24,881 nt of DNA from an uncultured Clostridia bacterium (GCA_934247225.1 CAKQJE010000031.1:1-24881), one strand, 5' to 3'; positions 6,067 to 14,359 are shown, numbered from the stretch's first letter. Numbers and translations: made by a program. Notes: a model not told the origin generated them from the letters alone.

Positions 6067-7662
6067 ATGAGGGATAACAAAGAAACAATGAACGATAAAA
6101 TAAAAAAATACAAAAAGCTTGCCGAGAAAAAGCCGAAGTACTACGTTTCTGTCGGCGATTTATATTCCGATGACGGCGATTTCAAAACCGCAACGATTTA
6201 CTATCAAAAAGCCGTCGACAACGGTGTTTTGGCATATACTGTTCTTGGCGACACTTGGGGCTACCGCTCTCAATACAAAAAAGCGTTCGACGTTTATACG
6301 GAGGGTGCAAACAAAGGCGAAGCGGAGTGTTTTGCCCGTCTCGGATTTTGCTATGAAACCGGTTATGTAAAAATCGATATTCAAAAAGCAATCGAGTGTT
6401 ACGCCAAAGCCTCCGATTTGGGTGTGGCGGCAGCGGCAAGATCTCTCGGCGATTTGTATTATTTCAATACTCCGATTGAAGATTCCGAGATCGAAAACGT
6501 CAAAAACGCGCTGAAATATTACGAGCGTGCTTTTTACCTCGGAGATATAGAGGTTGCAAAAAAGATAGGCTTTATCTACTTAAACAATGAAGAACTGAAA
6601 GACGTTCCCAAAGCCATAGAGTGGTACGAAAAAGGATTGAGCCTTGGCGAACATTCTCTCAATTTTGACTTGGCATATGTGTATCTGAACGACAGGTTTG
6701 TTCCGCACGACTACAAAAAAGGTTTGAAATATCTTTTGGACGGCGTTCACCACAACGATCCCGAAAGCCTTTATATGTACGCAAGAGTTCGCGAAACGGG
6801 TATGTATAAGGTAGAACCCGACAAAAAGGCATATATTTATTATCTTAAAAAAGCGGCGGCACTCGGACAAGACGACGCTCTTCTCGATTTAGGATATTAT
6901 TATTACAATAAAGGCAAATTCGACGACGCGCTCGATTGTTTCGCGCAGTGTGAGTTGAAGGTTGTCGGTCTTTATTGGGCGATTGCGACGATTTGCGAAG
7001 AGCAAAAGAAAGATTATAAAAACGCTTTACGATTCTATCAGGCGGCTATGGAAATGGACTTTCCGGATGCAATCGAAAGAATGGCGGAAGCATATCTCGG
7101 TGACGAACTCGGGCTTGAAAAGGACGAGAAAACCGCCCTTAAACTTTTCAAACGAGCCGCGAAACTCGGCAATGCCGCCGCACAATATAACATTGGTATG
7201 GCGTATGCTTGCGGGTATTACGGCGTGACCGCCGACAGGGAAACGGCGCTTCATTGGCTGAAAAAGAGCGTGAAGGGCGAAAACCCGTCGGCGTGCCTGC
7301 AAGTGGGGCTTTATTACTACTATACCGTCAAAACCGAAGCGGCATACAAAAAAGCCTTTGAATTATTTACCGACGCATACAATTTCGGCGAGGAAGAAGC
7401 GATTATCAATATCGGACTTTGCTATTTGCAAGGCAACGGCGTAAAAGAAGATAAAAGAGAAGCGGTGAAGTGTTTTAAGACTGCTGCCGAAAAGTGCAGT
7501 TCGGGCGTTGCGTATCACAATCTCGGAATCTGTTATGAAAACGGTTTCGGCGTGAGGAAAGACTATAAGAAAGCAATCGAAATGTATGGAAAAGCGATTG
7601 AAAACGGCGAAAAAGCAGGACTCGAAGGGATTAAAAACGTTTATCTCAAAATGAAAAATTAA
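6067..7662 (+). CDS. Sel1-like (TPR-type) repeat protein
   Basis: Up to 531 residues, made of about a dozen Sel1-like helix-turn-helix repeats with the recurrent pattern of YxxA, LG and YxxG. The clearest repeats are C-terminal, for example NIGLCYLQGNGVKEDKREAV and NLGICYENGFGVRKDYKKAI. There is no signal peptide or membrane segment, so it is probably cytoplasmic. Sel1 repeats are protein-interaction scaffolds, and no partner is suggested by the neighbours. The start is uncertain: ATG 6067 and ATG 6088 (MNDKIKKYKK) both lack a good ribosome-binding site, whereas a strong one precedes 6012 in another frame. The gene has its own promoter (5944-5972) and is the only gene in its transcript. Confidence 0.85.
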   Translation: MRDNKETMNDKIKKYKKLAEKKPKYYVSVGDLYSDDGDFKTATIYYQKAVDNGVLAYTVLGDTWGYRSQYKKAFDVYTEGANKGEAECFARLGFCYETGYVKIDIQKAIECYAKASDLGVAAAARSLGDLYYFNTPIEDSEIENVKNALKYYERAFYLGDIEVAKKIGFIYLNNEELKDVPKAIEWYEKGLSLGEHSLNFDLAYVYLNDRFVPHDYKKGLKYLLDGVHHNDPESLYMYARVRETGMYKVEPDKKAYIYYLKKAAALGQDDALLDLGYYYYNKGKFDDALDCFAQCELKVVGLYWAIATICEEQKKDYKNALRFYQAAMEMDFPDAIERMAEAYLGDELGLEKDEKTALKLFKRAAKLGNAAAQYNIGMAYACGYYGVTADRETALHWLKKSVKGENPSACLQVGLYYYYTVKTEAAYKKAFELFTDAYNFGEEEAIINIGLCYLQGNGVKEDKREAVKCFKTAAEKCSSGVAYHNLGICYENGFGVRKDYKKAIEMYGKAIENGEKAGLEGIKNVYLKMKN

Positions 7663-7735
7663 AAACAAAATACCTTTATCGGAATTTCCGAAATAGAAAC
7701 AGCTTAAACATTAAAAGAAAAACATTTAAAAAACT

Positions 7736-7763
7736 GCGGGCGGCTCGAAATCGAGCCGCCCGC
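7736..7763 (-). terminator. Terminator of the minus-strand lipoprotein gene
   Basis: A perfect 13-bp GC-rich stem (7736-7748 with 7751-7763), core GCGGGCGGCTCGA. Read on the minus strand it is followed by AGTTTTTTAAA, so it best serves the gene at 7809-10613. It may also stop transcription of the converging Sel1 gene. Confidence 0.85.
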
Positions 7764-7808
7764 TTGCTTATTTTAACTTATAGAACTAAACTTAAATAGT
7801 TTCAGTTA

Positions 7809-10613
7809 TCAGTCTTTCTTTTCTCCGTCTCCGTTTTCGCCGTCGCCGTAGTCATATGCTTCGTCGGTTGCGTCGGGAGCTTCGATGTTGTTCTTGTTGG
7901 CGTTGTTGCCGTTTCCGCTGTATCTCTTGGACTTATCGTAACCTTTCTGATAGTAGGATTCGGCTTTTCTCTTCTTGCTCTTCTTGTTCTTGGTCGACAT
8001 ACGAATGATAACCGCAACAAGCGCCGCAACAAGGGCAACCGCGATTATAATGGATACGATTTGGAGCCAAGCGTAGCTCGAAGTGTCGGTGCTGTCGGAC
8101 GTGGAGTCGGAGTCGGAAGTGCTGTCGCTTGTCGAGTCGTCAGCTTCGATAACGTAATCATCGGAGTCGATCGTGTCGTAACGATAGAACATAACAACCG
8201 CGGTTCTGCCGTCGCCCGATTCGTCTTTAAGGTAACCGTAAGAAACGACTACGTCGGTAGTTTCGACGACTTTGTCGACTTTGTTGCCGTCTTCGTCTTC
8301 TTCCTTGACGGGGTTCTTCTTGTCTTCGTCGGTGTAGTACTTAACGGTCTTGGTGTAAGAAGCGGTTTCTTCCAACTCGTAAAGTGCGGATTTAGCCGCG
8401 TAAGCTTTAACGAGAGTGTCGTAATCGCTTGCGGAGGAGTAAGTAGCTCCTTTGTCCGCGCTGCCGATAAGCATCGAGCCTAAACCTTCGAAACCGTATT
8501 GAAGTTCCAACGTCTTAGCCTTGTCGCCCGTTCTTACGACGAACGTTACGGTAGTGTAGCCGTCGAGAGCCTTTTTGCTGTTCGCGGTTACTTTCGTACT
8601 CATTTCGTACTCTTCGCCGTTTACGGTGAATTTGGAAATCTGACTCTTGGAGTCGATTTCGGTAGTGTCGTAATCGTAAAGTCTTACGAACGCTTCGCCG
8701 CTGATAACTCTGAGTTTAACGGTGAAGCTGTAAACGCTGTTTGCGGGAACGGTGATCGGAAGTCCGTTAGAAGTCATACGAATGTAGTAACCGTTTACGG
8801 AATAAAGCGCGATAGCCTGAACTTCCTTGTTGTCTCCGTTGTTGCCTGCGAGATAATCTTTTTTAAGAGCGTTAAGCGCGTCGTTAAGACCGCTTATAGA
8901 GTAGTTGTAAGCGCTGTTGACGAGGATAGCTTTGTGACCCGCGTCGGTGTTGCCCGCAGCTCTGTAAGCTCCGCCGGTGATCTGATCGACGCTTACTTCG
9001 TAACCGTCGTAACGACCGTCCGCGTCTTTCTTCGTTGCGTCGTACATAACGGCGCCGGTAGAAATCGCGTAGCTGTCCTTAGTTTCGTCGTTATTGTCGT
9101 CGTCGGAAGAAGTGTCGGAGTTGTAATCGCCGAGAAGAGTAACTTTCGTTCCGTTGTTCGACGTGTCCGCAAGATTGAATTCTTCTTCGTTGAGTTTTAC
9201 TACTTTGAAATCCTTGAATACGGCTTTACCGATGGGGAAGTCCGCATTTACTGTCGATTCGGCGGTGGGGCCGAACGTGATTTTGAGCTGATACTGCAAC
9301 GGTTTTTCGCCGTCCGTTCTGTTGGTCGTAAGATAGATTGCGTATCTTACGTCTTTGCCGTCGGTGGCGAAGCTGTCGAAACCGCCGTTTTCTTTGTTGT
9401 TATCGAGAACTTTTACGGAAGCGTTCTTGGAATAACTCTTCGCGGAAACGTTCGCGATGAAGGAAATCATTATTCCCTTGTAATCGGTGTCCGCGTCTTC
9501 GTCGTTATCGACGTATTTTTCGAGATCGAAAGGAATAGTCGTGTAAGAATAGGACGTGCCGTATTCTCTTTTAAGCTGACTGAAATCGATCGTAAGCTCG
9601 CCGTTTTCGGGAGCGTTTACGGTGTAACCTTCGCTGTCGTTTTTGTTGTTGACGTTGAATTTGTTGAATTCGCCCGAGCCTCCGCCGAGAACGTCTGTCG
9701 ACGTAGCGGCTTTGGTGAAGTCCACCTTGACGGCGCTTTCTTCGGATTTTGCGGTGTCGAGAACGAAAGACGTTTCGGTTTTGTCTTCTCCGTCGTAAAG
9801 ATTAAGGGTTTCGCCGTCGGCTTTTTCGAAATCGCCGTCTTCGAGTTTTTCAATCTTGACGTCGTCGAAATAAGCGTAACCGGAGCAGCCTCTGAGTTTG
9901 TTATCGCTCGAACCGTGTCCGAAACCTAAAACTACCTGATATTTGGTGGTAGCGTAGTTGCTCGGTCTGAGATAAAGCGTGTACTGCTTCCATTCGCCCT
10001 TGGTGTCGATATTGTCGACGATCGTCGACTCGATAGACTGTCCGACGGTGTTTTTGACTTCGATGTACGCGCCCGTGTTTACTTCGGGGTTGTTGTCGGC
10101 GTATTTACCCGCAACGTCCTGAGTGAGAACCCATACGGTAAGCTTATAATCTACGCCGTATTCCGCGGTAATCGTAGTGTTCGAAGTGGTGTACTGAGCG
10201 GCGCCTTCTCCCTTGGAGTTGACGTCGTTGGCAAGCATAAGGATTTTGGTTTCGCCTTCTGCGGCGCCTTCGCGTTCGAGACCCTTATCTTTGTAAGCGT
10301 CTTTCGTGATATCTATGATACCGGAAGACTTGGTCGTTCCGTAAGTGGTTCTCGAAGACCACTTGACAGTCGAGCTGAGCGTGTAAGGATAAGTGGCGGT
10401 CTTGGGAACGTAAAGTTCGAAGTTGCCGTTCGCGATCATTTGCGTATCGTTTACCGTTTCGTCTTCGGAAGACGATTCGGATTCCGAAGCGGACGAAGAT
10501 TCGCTTGAACTTCCGCCGCAAGCCGTAGCGCAGCAGAGAACGAGCGAAAGAACGAGCGCCGTCAGAAGCATGATGAACGCTTTGAAGTTAAACTTGTTCT
10601 GAGTTTTGTTCAT
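7809..10613 (-). CDS. Very large surface lipoprotein with C-terminal transmembrane anchor
   Basis: A 934-residue protein of unknown function. A type II signal peptide ends at C32 (lipobox ATAC) and is followed by a Ser/Glu linker (35-52). Residues of about 58-260 look like a jelly-roll, carbohydrate-binding-type domain: NGNFELY near the start and KWSS, GEWKQYTLYLRPS, then GYAYFDDVKIEKL near the end, a common lay-out in CBM4/9-like modules. The middle contains further beta-rich segments I cannot name. Near the C terminus a Ser/Thr/Asp spacer leads to a hydrophobic segment (about 849-870), a basic stop-transfer stretch (STKNKKSKKRK) and a tail of about 64 residues predicted to be cytoplasmic. 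Both a lipid and a membrane helix would hold it. AAGGTG sits 6 nt before the ATG. It is transcribed alone, with its own promoter and terminator. Glycan binding is inference; no catalytic motif was found. Confidence 0.8.
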   Translation of the reverse strand: MNKTQNKFNFKAFIMLLTALVLSLVLCCATACGGSSSESSSASESESSSEDETVNDTQMIANGNFELYVPKTATYPYTLSSTVKWSSRTTYGTTKSSGIIDITKDAYKDKGLEREGAAEGETKILMLANDVNSKGEGAAQYTTSNTTITAEYGVDYKLTVWVLTQDVAGKYADNNPEVNTGAYIEVKNTVGQSIESTIVDNIDTKGEWKQYTLYLRPSNYATTKYQVVLGFGHGSSDNKLRGCSGYAYFDDVKIEKLEDGDFEKADGETLNLYDGEDKTETSFVLDTAKSEESAVKVDFTKAATSTDVLGGGSGEFNKFNVNNKNDSEGYTVNAPENGELTIDFSQLKREYGTSYSYTTIPFDLEKYVDNDEDADTDYKGIMISFIANVSAKSYSKNASVKVLDNNKENGGFDSFATDGKDVRYAIYLTTNRTDGEKPLQYQLKITFGPTAESTVNADFPIGKAVFKDFKVVKLNEEEFNLADTSNNGTKVTLLGDYNSDTSSDDDNNDETKDSYAISTGAVMYDATKKDADGRYDGYEVSVDQITGGAYRAAGNTDAGHKAILVNSAYNYSISGLNDALNALKKDYLAGNNGDNKEVQAIALYSVNGYYIRMTSNGLPITVPANSVYSFTVKLRVISGEAFVRLYDYDTTEIDSKSQISKFTVNGEEYEMSTKVTANSKKALDGYTTVTFVVRTGDKAKTLELQYGFEGLGSMLIGSADKGATYSSASDYDTLVKAYAAKSALYELEETASYTKTVKYYTDEDKKNPVKEEDEDGNKVDKVVETTDVVVSYGYLKDESGDGRTAVVMFYRYDTIDSDDYVIEADDSTSDSTSDSDSTSDSTDTSSYAWLQIVSIIIAVALVAALVAVIIRMSTKNKKSKKRKAESYYQKGYDKSKRYSGNGNNANKNNIEAPDATDEAYDYGDGENGDGEKKD

Positions 10614-10758
10614 AAGTCACCTTTTTGAAGTTTTTAGCCTGTCCGCCCCGCGTTCACGGCTTCCGAAAAACGAAAATCCAAGCAAATTCGCTTCATTTCC
10701 CGTTTTTTTGCGCCAAAAAACACGCGTGTGCGGACGCGACCATATATTAGACTTTTCT

Positions 10759-10787
10759 ATTATACAGCATTCGACGAAAAAATGCAA
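10759..10787 (-). promoter_or_regulatory. Sigma-A promoter of the lipoprotein gene
   Basis: On the minus strand TTGCAT (10787-10782), 17-bp spacer and a perfect TATAAT (10764-10759). The leader is about 140 nt. The 324-nt gap 10614-10937 holds this promoter and a weaker plus-strand one, and I see no gene in it. Confidence 0.6.
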
Positions 10788-10838
10788 TAATTCTACGGCA
10801 AATATTAAAGATTTTTACAATTTATCGGAAAAATTTTA

Positions 10839-10866
10839 TTTACGCCGCGGCGCGGAGGGTTATAAT
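10839..10866 (+). promoter_or_regulatory. Candidate promoter of the TauE/SafE pair
   Basis: A perfect TATAAT (10861-10866) is preceded, at 16 bp, by a weak -35 TTTACG (10839-10844). It is the only plausible sigma-A site before the gene at 10938. Confidence 0.4.
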
Positions 10867-10937
10867 CGGCGGATATGGGAATAATAGTGTTTTGTTAGGA
10901 ACGTTCTGAAAGTTTTACTTTGCGAACGTGTGGAAAT

Positions 10938-11306
10938 ATGACTGAAAACATAAAAGAAAAATTATATCTGATTTTAACGGGAGTGGTAACGGGGCTTGCG
11001 AACGGCTTTTTCGGCGGCGGAGGCGGGATGATAGTCGTTCCGCTGCTCACTTTTTTATTGAAAATGAAAGCCAAAGCCGCTCATGCCACGGCGATAGCGA
11101 TAATTCTGCCCGTTTCGATAATAAGCGCGGTAGTGTATTTTTTAAAAGGGAGTTTTAATTTCCCTGTCGGAATTCCGTCGGGCGCGGGCGTCGTTCTCGG
11201 CGGAATTGCGGGCGCGTGGCTGCTCGGCAAGCTTTCCTCGAAATGGATAACGCGGATTTTTGCCGTTATAATGCTCGCCGCGGGCGTTAAACTTTTGTTT
11301 TTCTGA
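10938..11306 (+). CDS. Half-size TauE/SafE-family transporter subunit (first of pair)
   Basis: About 122 residues, mostly membrane: some four hydrophobic segments, with the family motif GFFGGGGGMIVVPLLTF after the first. TauE/SafE (UPF0721) proteins, implicated in export of sulfite and organosulfur anions, are normally about 250 residues with two internally related halves. This protein and the next each match one half, so together they could form one transporter. ATG 10938 (MTENIKEK) is preferred; a TTG at 10920 would add six residues, and neither has a clear ribosome-binding site. The stop is 8 nt before the next start, so the two are co-transcribed. The substrate cannot be read from the sequence. 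Confidence 0.8.
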   Translation: MTENIKEKLYLILTGVVTGLANGFFGGGGGMIVVPLLTFLLKMKAKAAHATAIAIILPVSIISAVVYFLKGSFNFPVGIPSGAGVVLGGIAGAWLLGKLSSKWITRIFAVIMLAAGVKLLFF

Positions 11307-11314
11307 GAGGCAAT

Positions 11315-11716
11315 ATGTGGAAATACGTTTTACTCGTTTTAACGGGGCTTATATCGGGCGTACTCGGCGGAATGGGAATGGGCGGAGGAACCATACTCGT
11401 TCCTCTTCTCACTATCTTTTTCGACGTAGAACAAAAGCAGGCGCAGGCGATAAATCTCGCGGCGTTCATTCCGATGGCGGTCGTGTCGCTTATTATTCAT
11501 ATTAAGAATAAGAGAGTGAGAACGGACGGTATTTTATGGATAATAATACCCGCGGCGGCGTTGTCTTTTGCGGGGAGTTTCGCCGCGCAGGCTATGGACG
11601 GGGAAATTCTCAAAAGAATTTTCGGCGGTTTTCTGCTCGCGCTTTCCGTCGCGCAGTTTTTCTCGGAGGAAATAAACGAAAAAATAGAAGAAATGACGGC
11701 TTCCGATAAAAAATAA
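11315..11716 (+). CDS. Half-size TauE/SafE-family transporter subunit (second of pair)
   Basis: 133 residues with about four hydrophobic segments and the motif GVLGGMGMGGGTILVPLLTI near the N terminus, closely parallel to the preceding protein. The C-terminal tail is charged (EEINEKIEEMTASDKK) and probably cytoplasmic. GAGG 6 nt before the ATG gives a good start. The pairing of two half-length genes, rather than one full-length gene broken by a frameshift, is supported by each having its own start, stop and ribosome-binding site or coupling. Hetero-dimer formation is inferred. Confidence 0.82.
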   Translation: MWKYVLLVLTGLISGVLGGMGMGGGTILVPLLTIFFDVEQKQAQAINLAAFIPMAVVSLIIHIKNKRVRTDGILWIIIPAAALSFAGSFAAQAMDGEILKRIFGGFLLALSVAQFFSEEINEKIEEMTASDKK

Positions 11717-11766
11717 GAGAAAAATCGTCTCGCCCGACATCCTATATATTGTTCGAATGTTTGCAA

Positions 11767-11796
11767 ATTGCACAATATGTGGGGAAAATTGCACAA
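11767..11796. promoter_or_regulatory. Direct repeats ATTGCACAA upstream of the ppx promoter
   Basis: ATTGCACAA occurs at 11767-11775 and 11788-11796, exactly 21 bp apart, two helical turns, ending 17 bp before the -35. That layout suits an activator binding one DNA face. The pattern is only loosely like Pho-box repeats and no regulator is encoded nearby. Confidence 0.35.
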
Positions 11797-11812
11797 ATCG
11801 GCAATAGCCCCC

Positions 11813-11841
11813 TTTACAAATTCGAAAACTTGTGCTAATAT
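11813..11841 (+). promoter_or_regulatory. Sigma-A promoter of ppx
   Basis: TTTACA (11813-11818), 17-bp spacer and TAATAT (11836-11841), with TG at 11833-11834 forming an extended -10. Start of transcription is expected near 11848, about 55 nt before the gene. Confidence 0.6.
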
Positions 11842-11903
11842 TACACAGTACAATTTAATATTTAAATGTTTGTATTTGATTTATTTACTCAGAGGTTAAG
11901 AAA

Positions 11904-13418
11904 TTGGAAAAAATCGGAATTATCGACTTAGGTTCGAACACTGCAAGACTCGTCGTCGTGGAAATGCTCGGAGACGGTCATTTTATAGTTATAGATCAGC
12001 TTAAAGAAAGCGTAAGGCTCGGAAAAGATATGGAAAGAGACGGCTTTTTGAAGCCGCAGAGAATAGCCGAAACGCTCAAAACGCTTAAAATGTTCCGCAA
12101 GCTTTGCGACGCTTACGGTATAGAAAAAATAATAGCCGTTGCTACGGCGGCGGTGAGAAGAGCCAAAAATCAGCGCAGCTTTTTGGACGAGGTCGCAACG
12201 ACCTGCGGCATAAAGCTCAGAGTTTTAACAGCCGACGAAGAAGCCACTTACGTTTATAAAGGCGTTATCAATACAATGGATATTCCCAAAGGACTTATCC
12301 TCGAAATCGGCGGCGGTTCGACGAAAATCGTTCAGTATAACAGAAAAAATCTTCTCCATTTCGAAACGCTTCCGTTCGGAGCGGTCACTTTGACCGAACT
12401 TTTCCAGAACGACGGCATTTCTCCCGCGGAACAGGCGGCTAAGATAGAGGAGTTTTTCACCGAACAGTTAAAACGTATCGAATGGCTTAAAGAGGTTGAT
12501 CCCGAAACGCAGATGATAGGCGTGGGCGGGTCGTTCAGAAGTCTTTGCAAACTCAGCAAAATGATGAAGAAAAGCCCGATCAGCACGGTACATAATTATC
12601 GCATAAACGTAGAAGAATTCAACAATTTGTACGATATGCTCAAAGTCCTCGACCTTGATAAAAAGAAGAGGATAAAAGGTGTTTCGTCTTCCCGTGCGGA
12701 CATTCTTCCGAGCGCGCTCGCGGCTATAAGCAGCTTCGTCAAATATATGAATTACGAACAGATGGTCATTTCGGGCTGCGGTTTAAGAGAGGGCATTATG
12801 TTCAATTACGCTATGCCTTCGACTATCGAAAAGCCTATAAGCGACGTTCTGACTTACAGCTTGCAGACTCTCGTAAGATTTTACAATTGCAATCAGAAAC
12901 ACGTGGAACACGTAGTAAATCTTTCCGTTCAGCTTTTCAAGCAGCTCCGCGTGCTTCATAAATTCCCGAGACAGTATCTTAAAATACTTAAAGTCGTGGC
13001 GATGCTTCACGATTCGGGCGCGTCGATAAAATATTACGGTTACGAAAAACATACGGCGTATATTATAATGAATGCGAGTATTTACGGTTTAAGCACGCGC
13101 GAAACGGTTATGGCTGCGCTTGTCGCCGCCGTTCACGCCAACGACGATCTCAATATGAGCGAAATCGTAAAATACAAAGCGTACGTTTCTGAAGAGGATA
13201 TAGACGCGATAAGAAAACTCGGAATAATGCTCAGAATTGCGGAAAGTCTGGACAGAAGCATGTCTTCCTGCGTGATATCGCTTAACTGCGACGTTTTAGG
13301 AGATTCGGTCATAATGAAAACCGAAGTGGAGGGCGACGCTTCGCTCGAAATCAAAGACGCTTTGAACGCCTTCTCCGATTTCAGAAGAATATTCCACAAA
13401 AATCTTGAAATTTTATAA
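11904..13418 (+). CDS. ppx: Ppx/GppA-family exopolyphosphatase / pppGpp phosphatase
   Basis: 504 residues, full length for two-domain Ppx/GppA enzymes. The N-terminal ASKHA phosphatase domain shows phosphate-1 motif IDLGSNTARL (7-16) and phosphate-2 motif LEIGGGSTKI (from 133). The C-terminal part (from about 310) is HD-like, with AMLHDSGASIKYYGYEKHT and a following HAND. The family removes terminal phosphate from polyphosphate and/or pppGpp; which one cannot be told here. The start is TTG 11904, chosen because AGAGG (11891-11895) is 8 nt upstream and MEKIGIIDLG is the expected N terminus. It faces the inorganic pyrophosphatase gene with a shared terminator, placing two phosphoanhydride hydrolases side by side. 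Confidence 0.9.
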   Translation: MEKIGIIDLGSNTARLVVVEMLGDGHFIVIDQLKESVRLGKDMERDGFLKPQRIAETLKTLKMFRKLCDAYGIEKIIAVATAAVRRAKNQRSFLDEVATTCGIKLRVLTADEEATYVYKGVINTMDIPKGLILEIGGGSTKIVQYNRKNLLHFETLPFGAVTLTELFQNDGISPAEQAAKIEEFFTEQLKRIEWLKEVDPETQMIGVGGSFRSLCKLSKMMKKSPISTVHNYRINVEEFNNLYDMLKVLDLDKKKRIKGVSSSRADILPSALAAISSFVKYMNYEQMVISGCGLREGIMFNYAMPSTIEKPISDVLTYSLQTLVRFYNCNQKHVEHVVNLSVQLFKQLRVLHKFPRQYLKILKVVAMLHDSGASIKYYGYEKHTAYIIMNASIYGLSTRETVMAALVAAVHANDDLNMSEIVKYKAYVSEEDIDAIRKLGIMLRIAESLDRSMSSCVISLNCDVLGDSVIMKTEVEGDASLEIKDALNAFSDFRRIFHKNLEIL

Positions 13419-13435
13419 GAGTTTCAATAAAAATC

Positions 13436-13470
13436 AAAAGCTTTCGGAGCGGTCGTTCCGAAGGCTTTTT
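13436..13470. terminator. Bidirectional terminator between ppx and ppa
   Basis: A 13-bp stem with one G-U pair (13436-13448 with 13457-13469) and 8-nt loop. T-rich tracts lie on both sides (TTTTTT on plus, TTTTGATTTTTA on minus), as expected between two converging genes. Confidence 0.85.
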
Positions 13471-13499
13471 TCGTTGTCTTAAATTTTTTAAAAGTCGGT

Positions 13500-14063
13500 C
13501 TATAAGTTGATTAAATCGCTTTTTTTGCCGTTAATGACAAATTTGTCGTTATAGTCCTTTATGGCCTTTTCGATTATCGCTATCGCTTCGGATTTGCCGA
13601 TGACTTCTTTAACGGCGGTTTCTTTTCCTTCGAGGTTTTTGTAAACCGAGAAGAAGTGCCGCATTTCGTCGAATATGTGCGTGGGGAGCTGAGTCAAATC
13701 GGTGTAGCGGTTGTAGTTCGGATCGGTGAACGGAATGGCGATAATTTTCTCGTCGTTTCTTCCGTTGTCTATCATCGAGATTGCGCCTATCGGGTATGCC
13801 CTGCAAAGAGTGAGCGGCTCTAAGGCTTCCGAGCAGAGAAGCAACACGTCGAGCGGGTCGCCGTCGTCGCCGTAAGTTCTCGGGATAAAACCGTAGTTTG
13901 CGGGGTAGTGCGTGGACGTATATAATATTCTGTCGAGAATGATGAGTCCCGTTTCCTTGTCGAGTTCGTATTTTTTCTTGCTGCCCTTGCTTATTTCGAT
14001 AACGCATATAAAATCTTCCGGGCTTATGCGTCCGGGCGATATGTCGTGCCAGATATTTGACAT
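13500..14063 (-). CDS. ppa: Inorganic pyrophosphatase, family I
   Basis: 187 residues, the usual size of soluble family I enzymes. The signature DGDPLDVLLL (67-76) supplies the metal-binding aspartates, with YPANYGFIP (53-61) before it. It hydrolyses PPi to two phosphates in the cytoplasm, pulling biosynthetic reactions forward. AAAGGAG lies 9-10 nt before the ATG. Its promoter is 14134-14106 on the minus strand. Many Firmicutes use family II (PpaC/DHH) enzymes instead, so a family I enzyme here is a mild taxonomic marker. The C-terminal IGKSEAIAIIEKAIKDY is ordinary for the family. Confidence 0.95.
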   Translation of the reverse strand: MSNIWHDISPGRISPEDFICVIEISKGSKKKYELDKETGLIILDRILYTSTHYPANYGFIPRTYGDDGDPLDVLLLCSEALEPLTLCRAYPIGAISMIDNGRNDEKIIAIPFTDPNYNRYTDLTQLPTHIFDEMRHFFSVYKNLEGKETAVKEVIGKSEAIAIIEKAIKDYNDKFVINGKKSDLINL

Positions 14064-14105
14064 ATTTTAAATTCTCCTTTCCTTGTATTTAAATTCTTCT
14101 GCCGT

Positions 14106-14134
14106 ATTATACGTCAATCGGAAAAATAAGTCAA
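14106..14134 (-). promoter_or_regulatory. Sigma-A promoter of ppa
   Basis: On the minus strand TTGACT (14134-14129), 17-bp spacer and a perfect TATAAT (14111-14106). Leader of about 35 nt before the pyrophosphatase gene. Confidence 0.75.
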
Positions 14135-14330
14135 CCATTTGCAAGTTATTTCATAAAATTTATAAAATATTTCAAAATGTTTTCGCTGTATGGTGAAAAT
14201 CGATAATGCAGGAAAAACAATTTCATAAAAGCATTACATTATATAAATGTAAGATGAGCAAAATTTGAAATTCTGACGGCAGATATAAAAATTTCTTAAC
14301 GCTTTTTTGCCTAAATCCGCTTTAAAATCC
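14135..14330. other. AT-rich spacer between divergent promoters
   Basis: No gene seen. It contains a 7-bp palindrome TTACATT/AATGTAA around ATATA (14234-14252), which could be a binding site or a weak hairpin. I cannot assign a function. Confidence 0.4.
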
Positions 14331-14359
14331 TTGACAAAAGTTTTTTCGGGGTGTATCAT
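14331..14359 (+). promoter_or_regulatory. Sigma-A promoter of the ABC importer operon
   Basis: A perfect -35 TTGACA (14331-14336), 17-bp spacer and TATCAT (14354-14359). Start is expected near 14366, which leaves a leader of 212 nt before the first transporter gene, ample for the attenuator found there. Confidence 0.75.

Noticed and set aside
8061..9929. Long plus-strand open frames (140 and 476 codons) opposite the large lipoprotein
   Set aside because: They mirror the codon usage of the minus-strand gene, which has a lipobox, a membrane helix, a promoter, a ribosome-binding site and a terminator. The plus frames have none of these.
10606..10884. Plus-strand frame of 92 codons in the divergent promoter region
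   Set aside because: It overlaps the start, ribosome-binding site and promoter of the minus-strand lipoprotein gene and has no start signal of its own.
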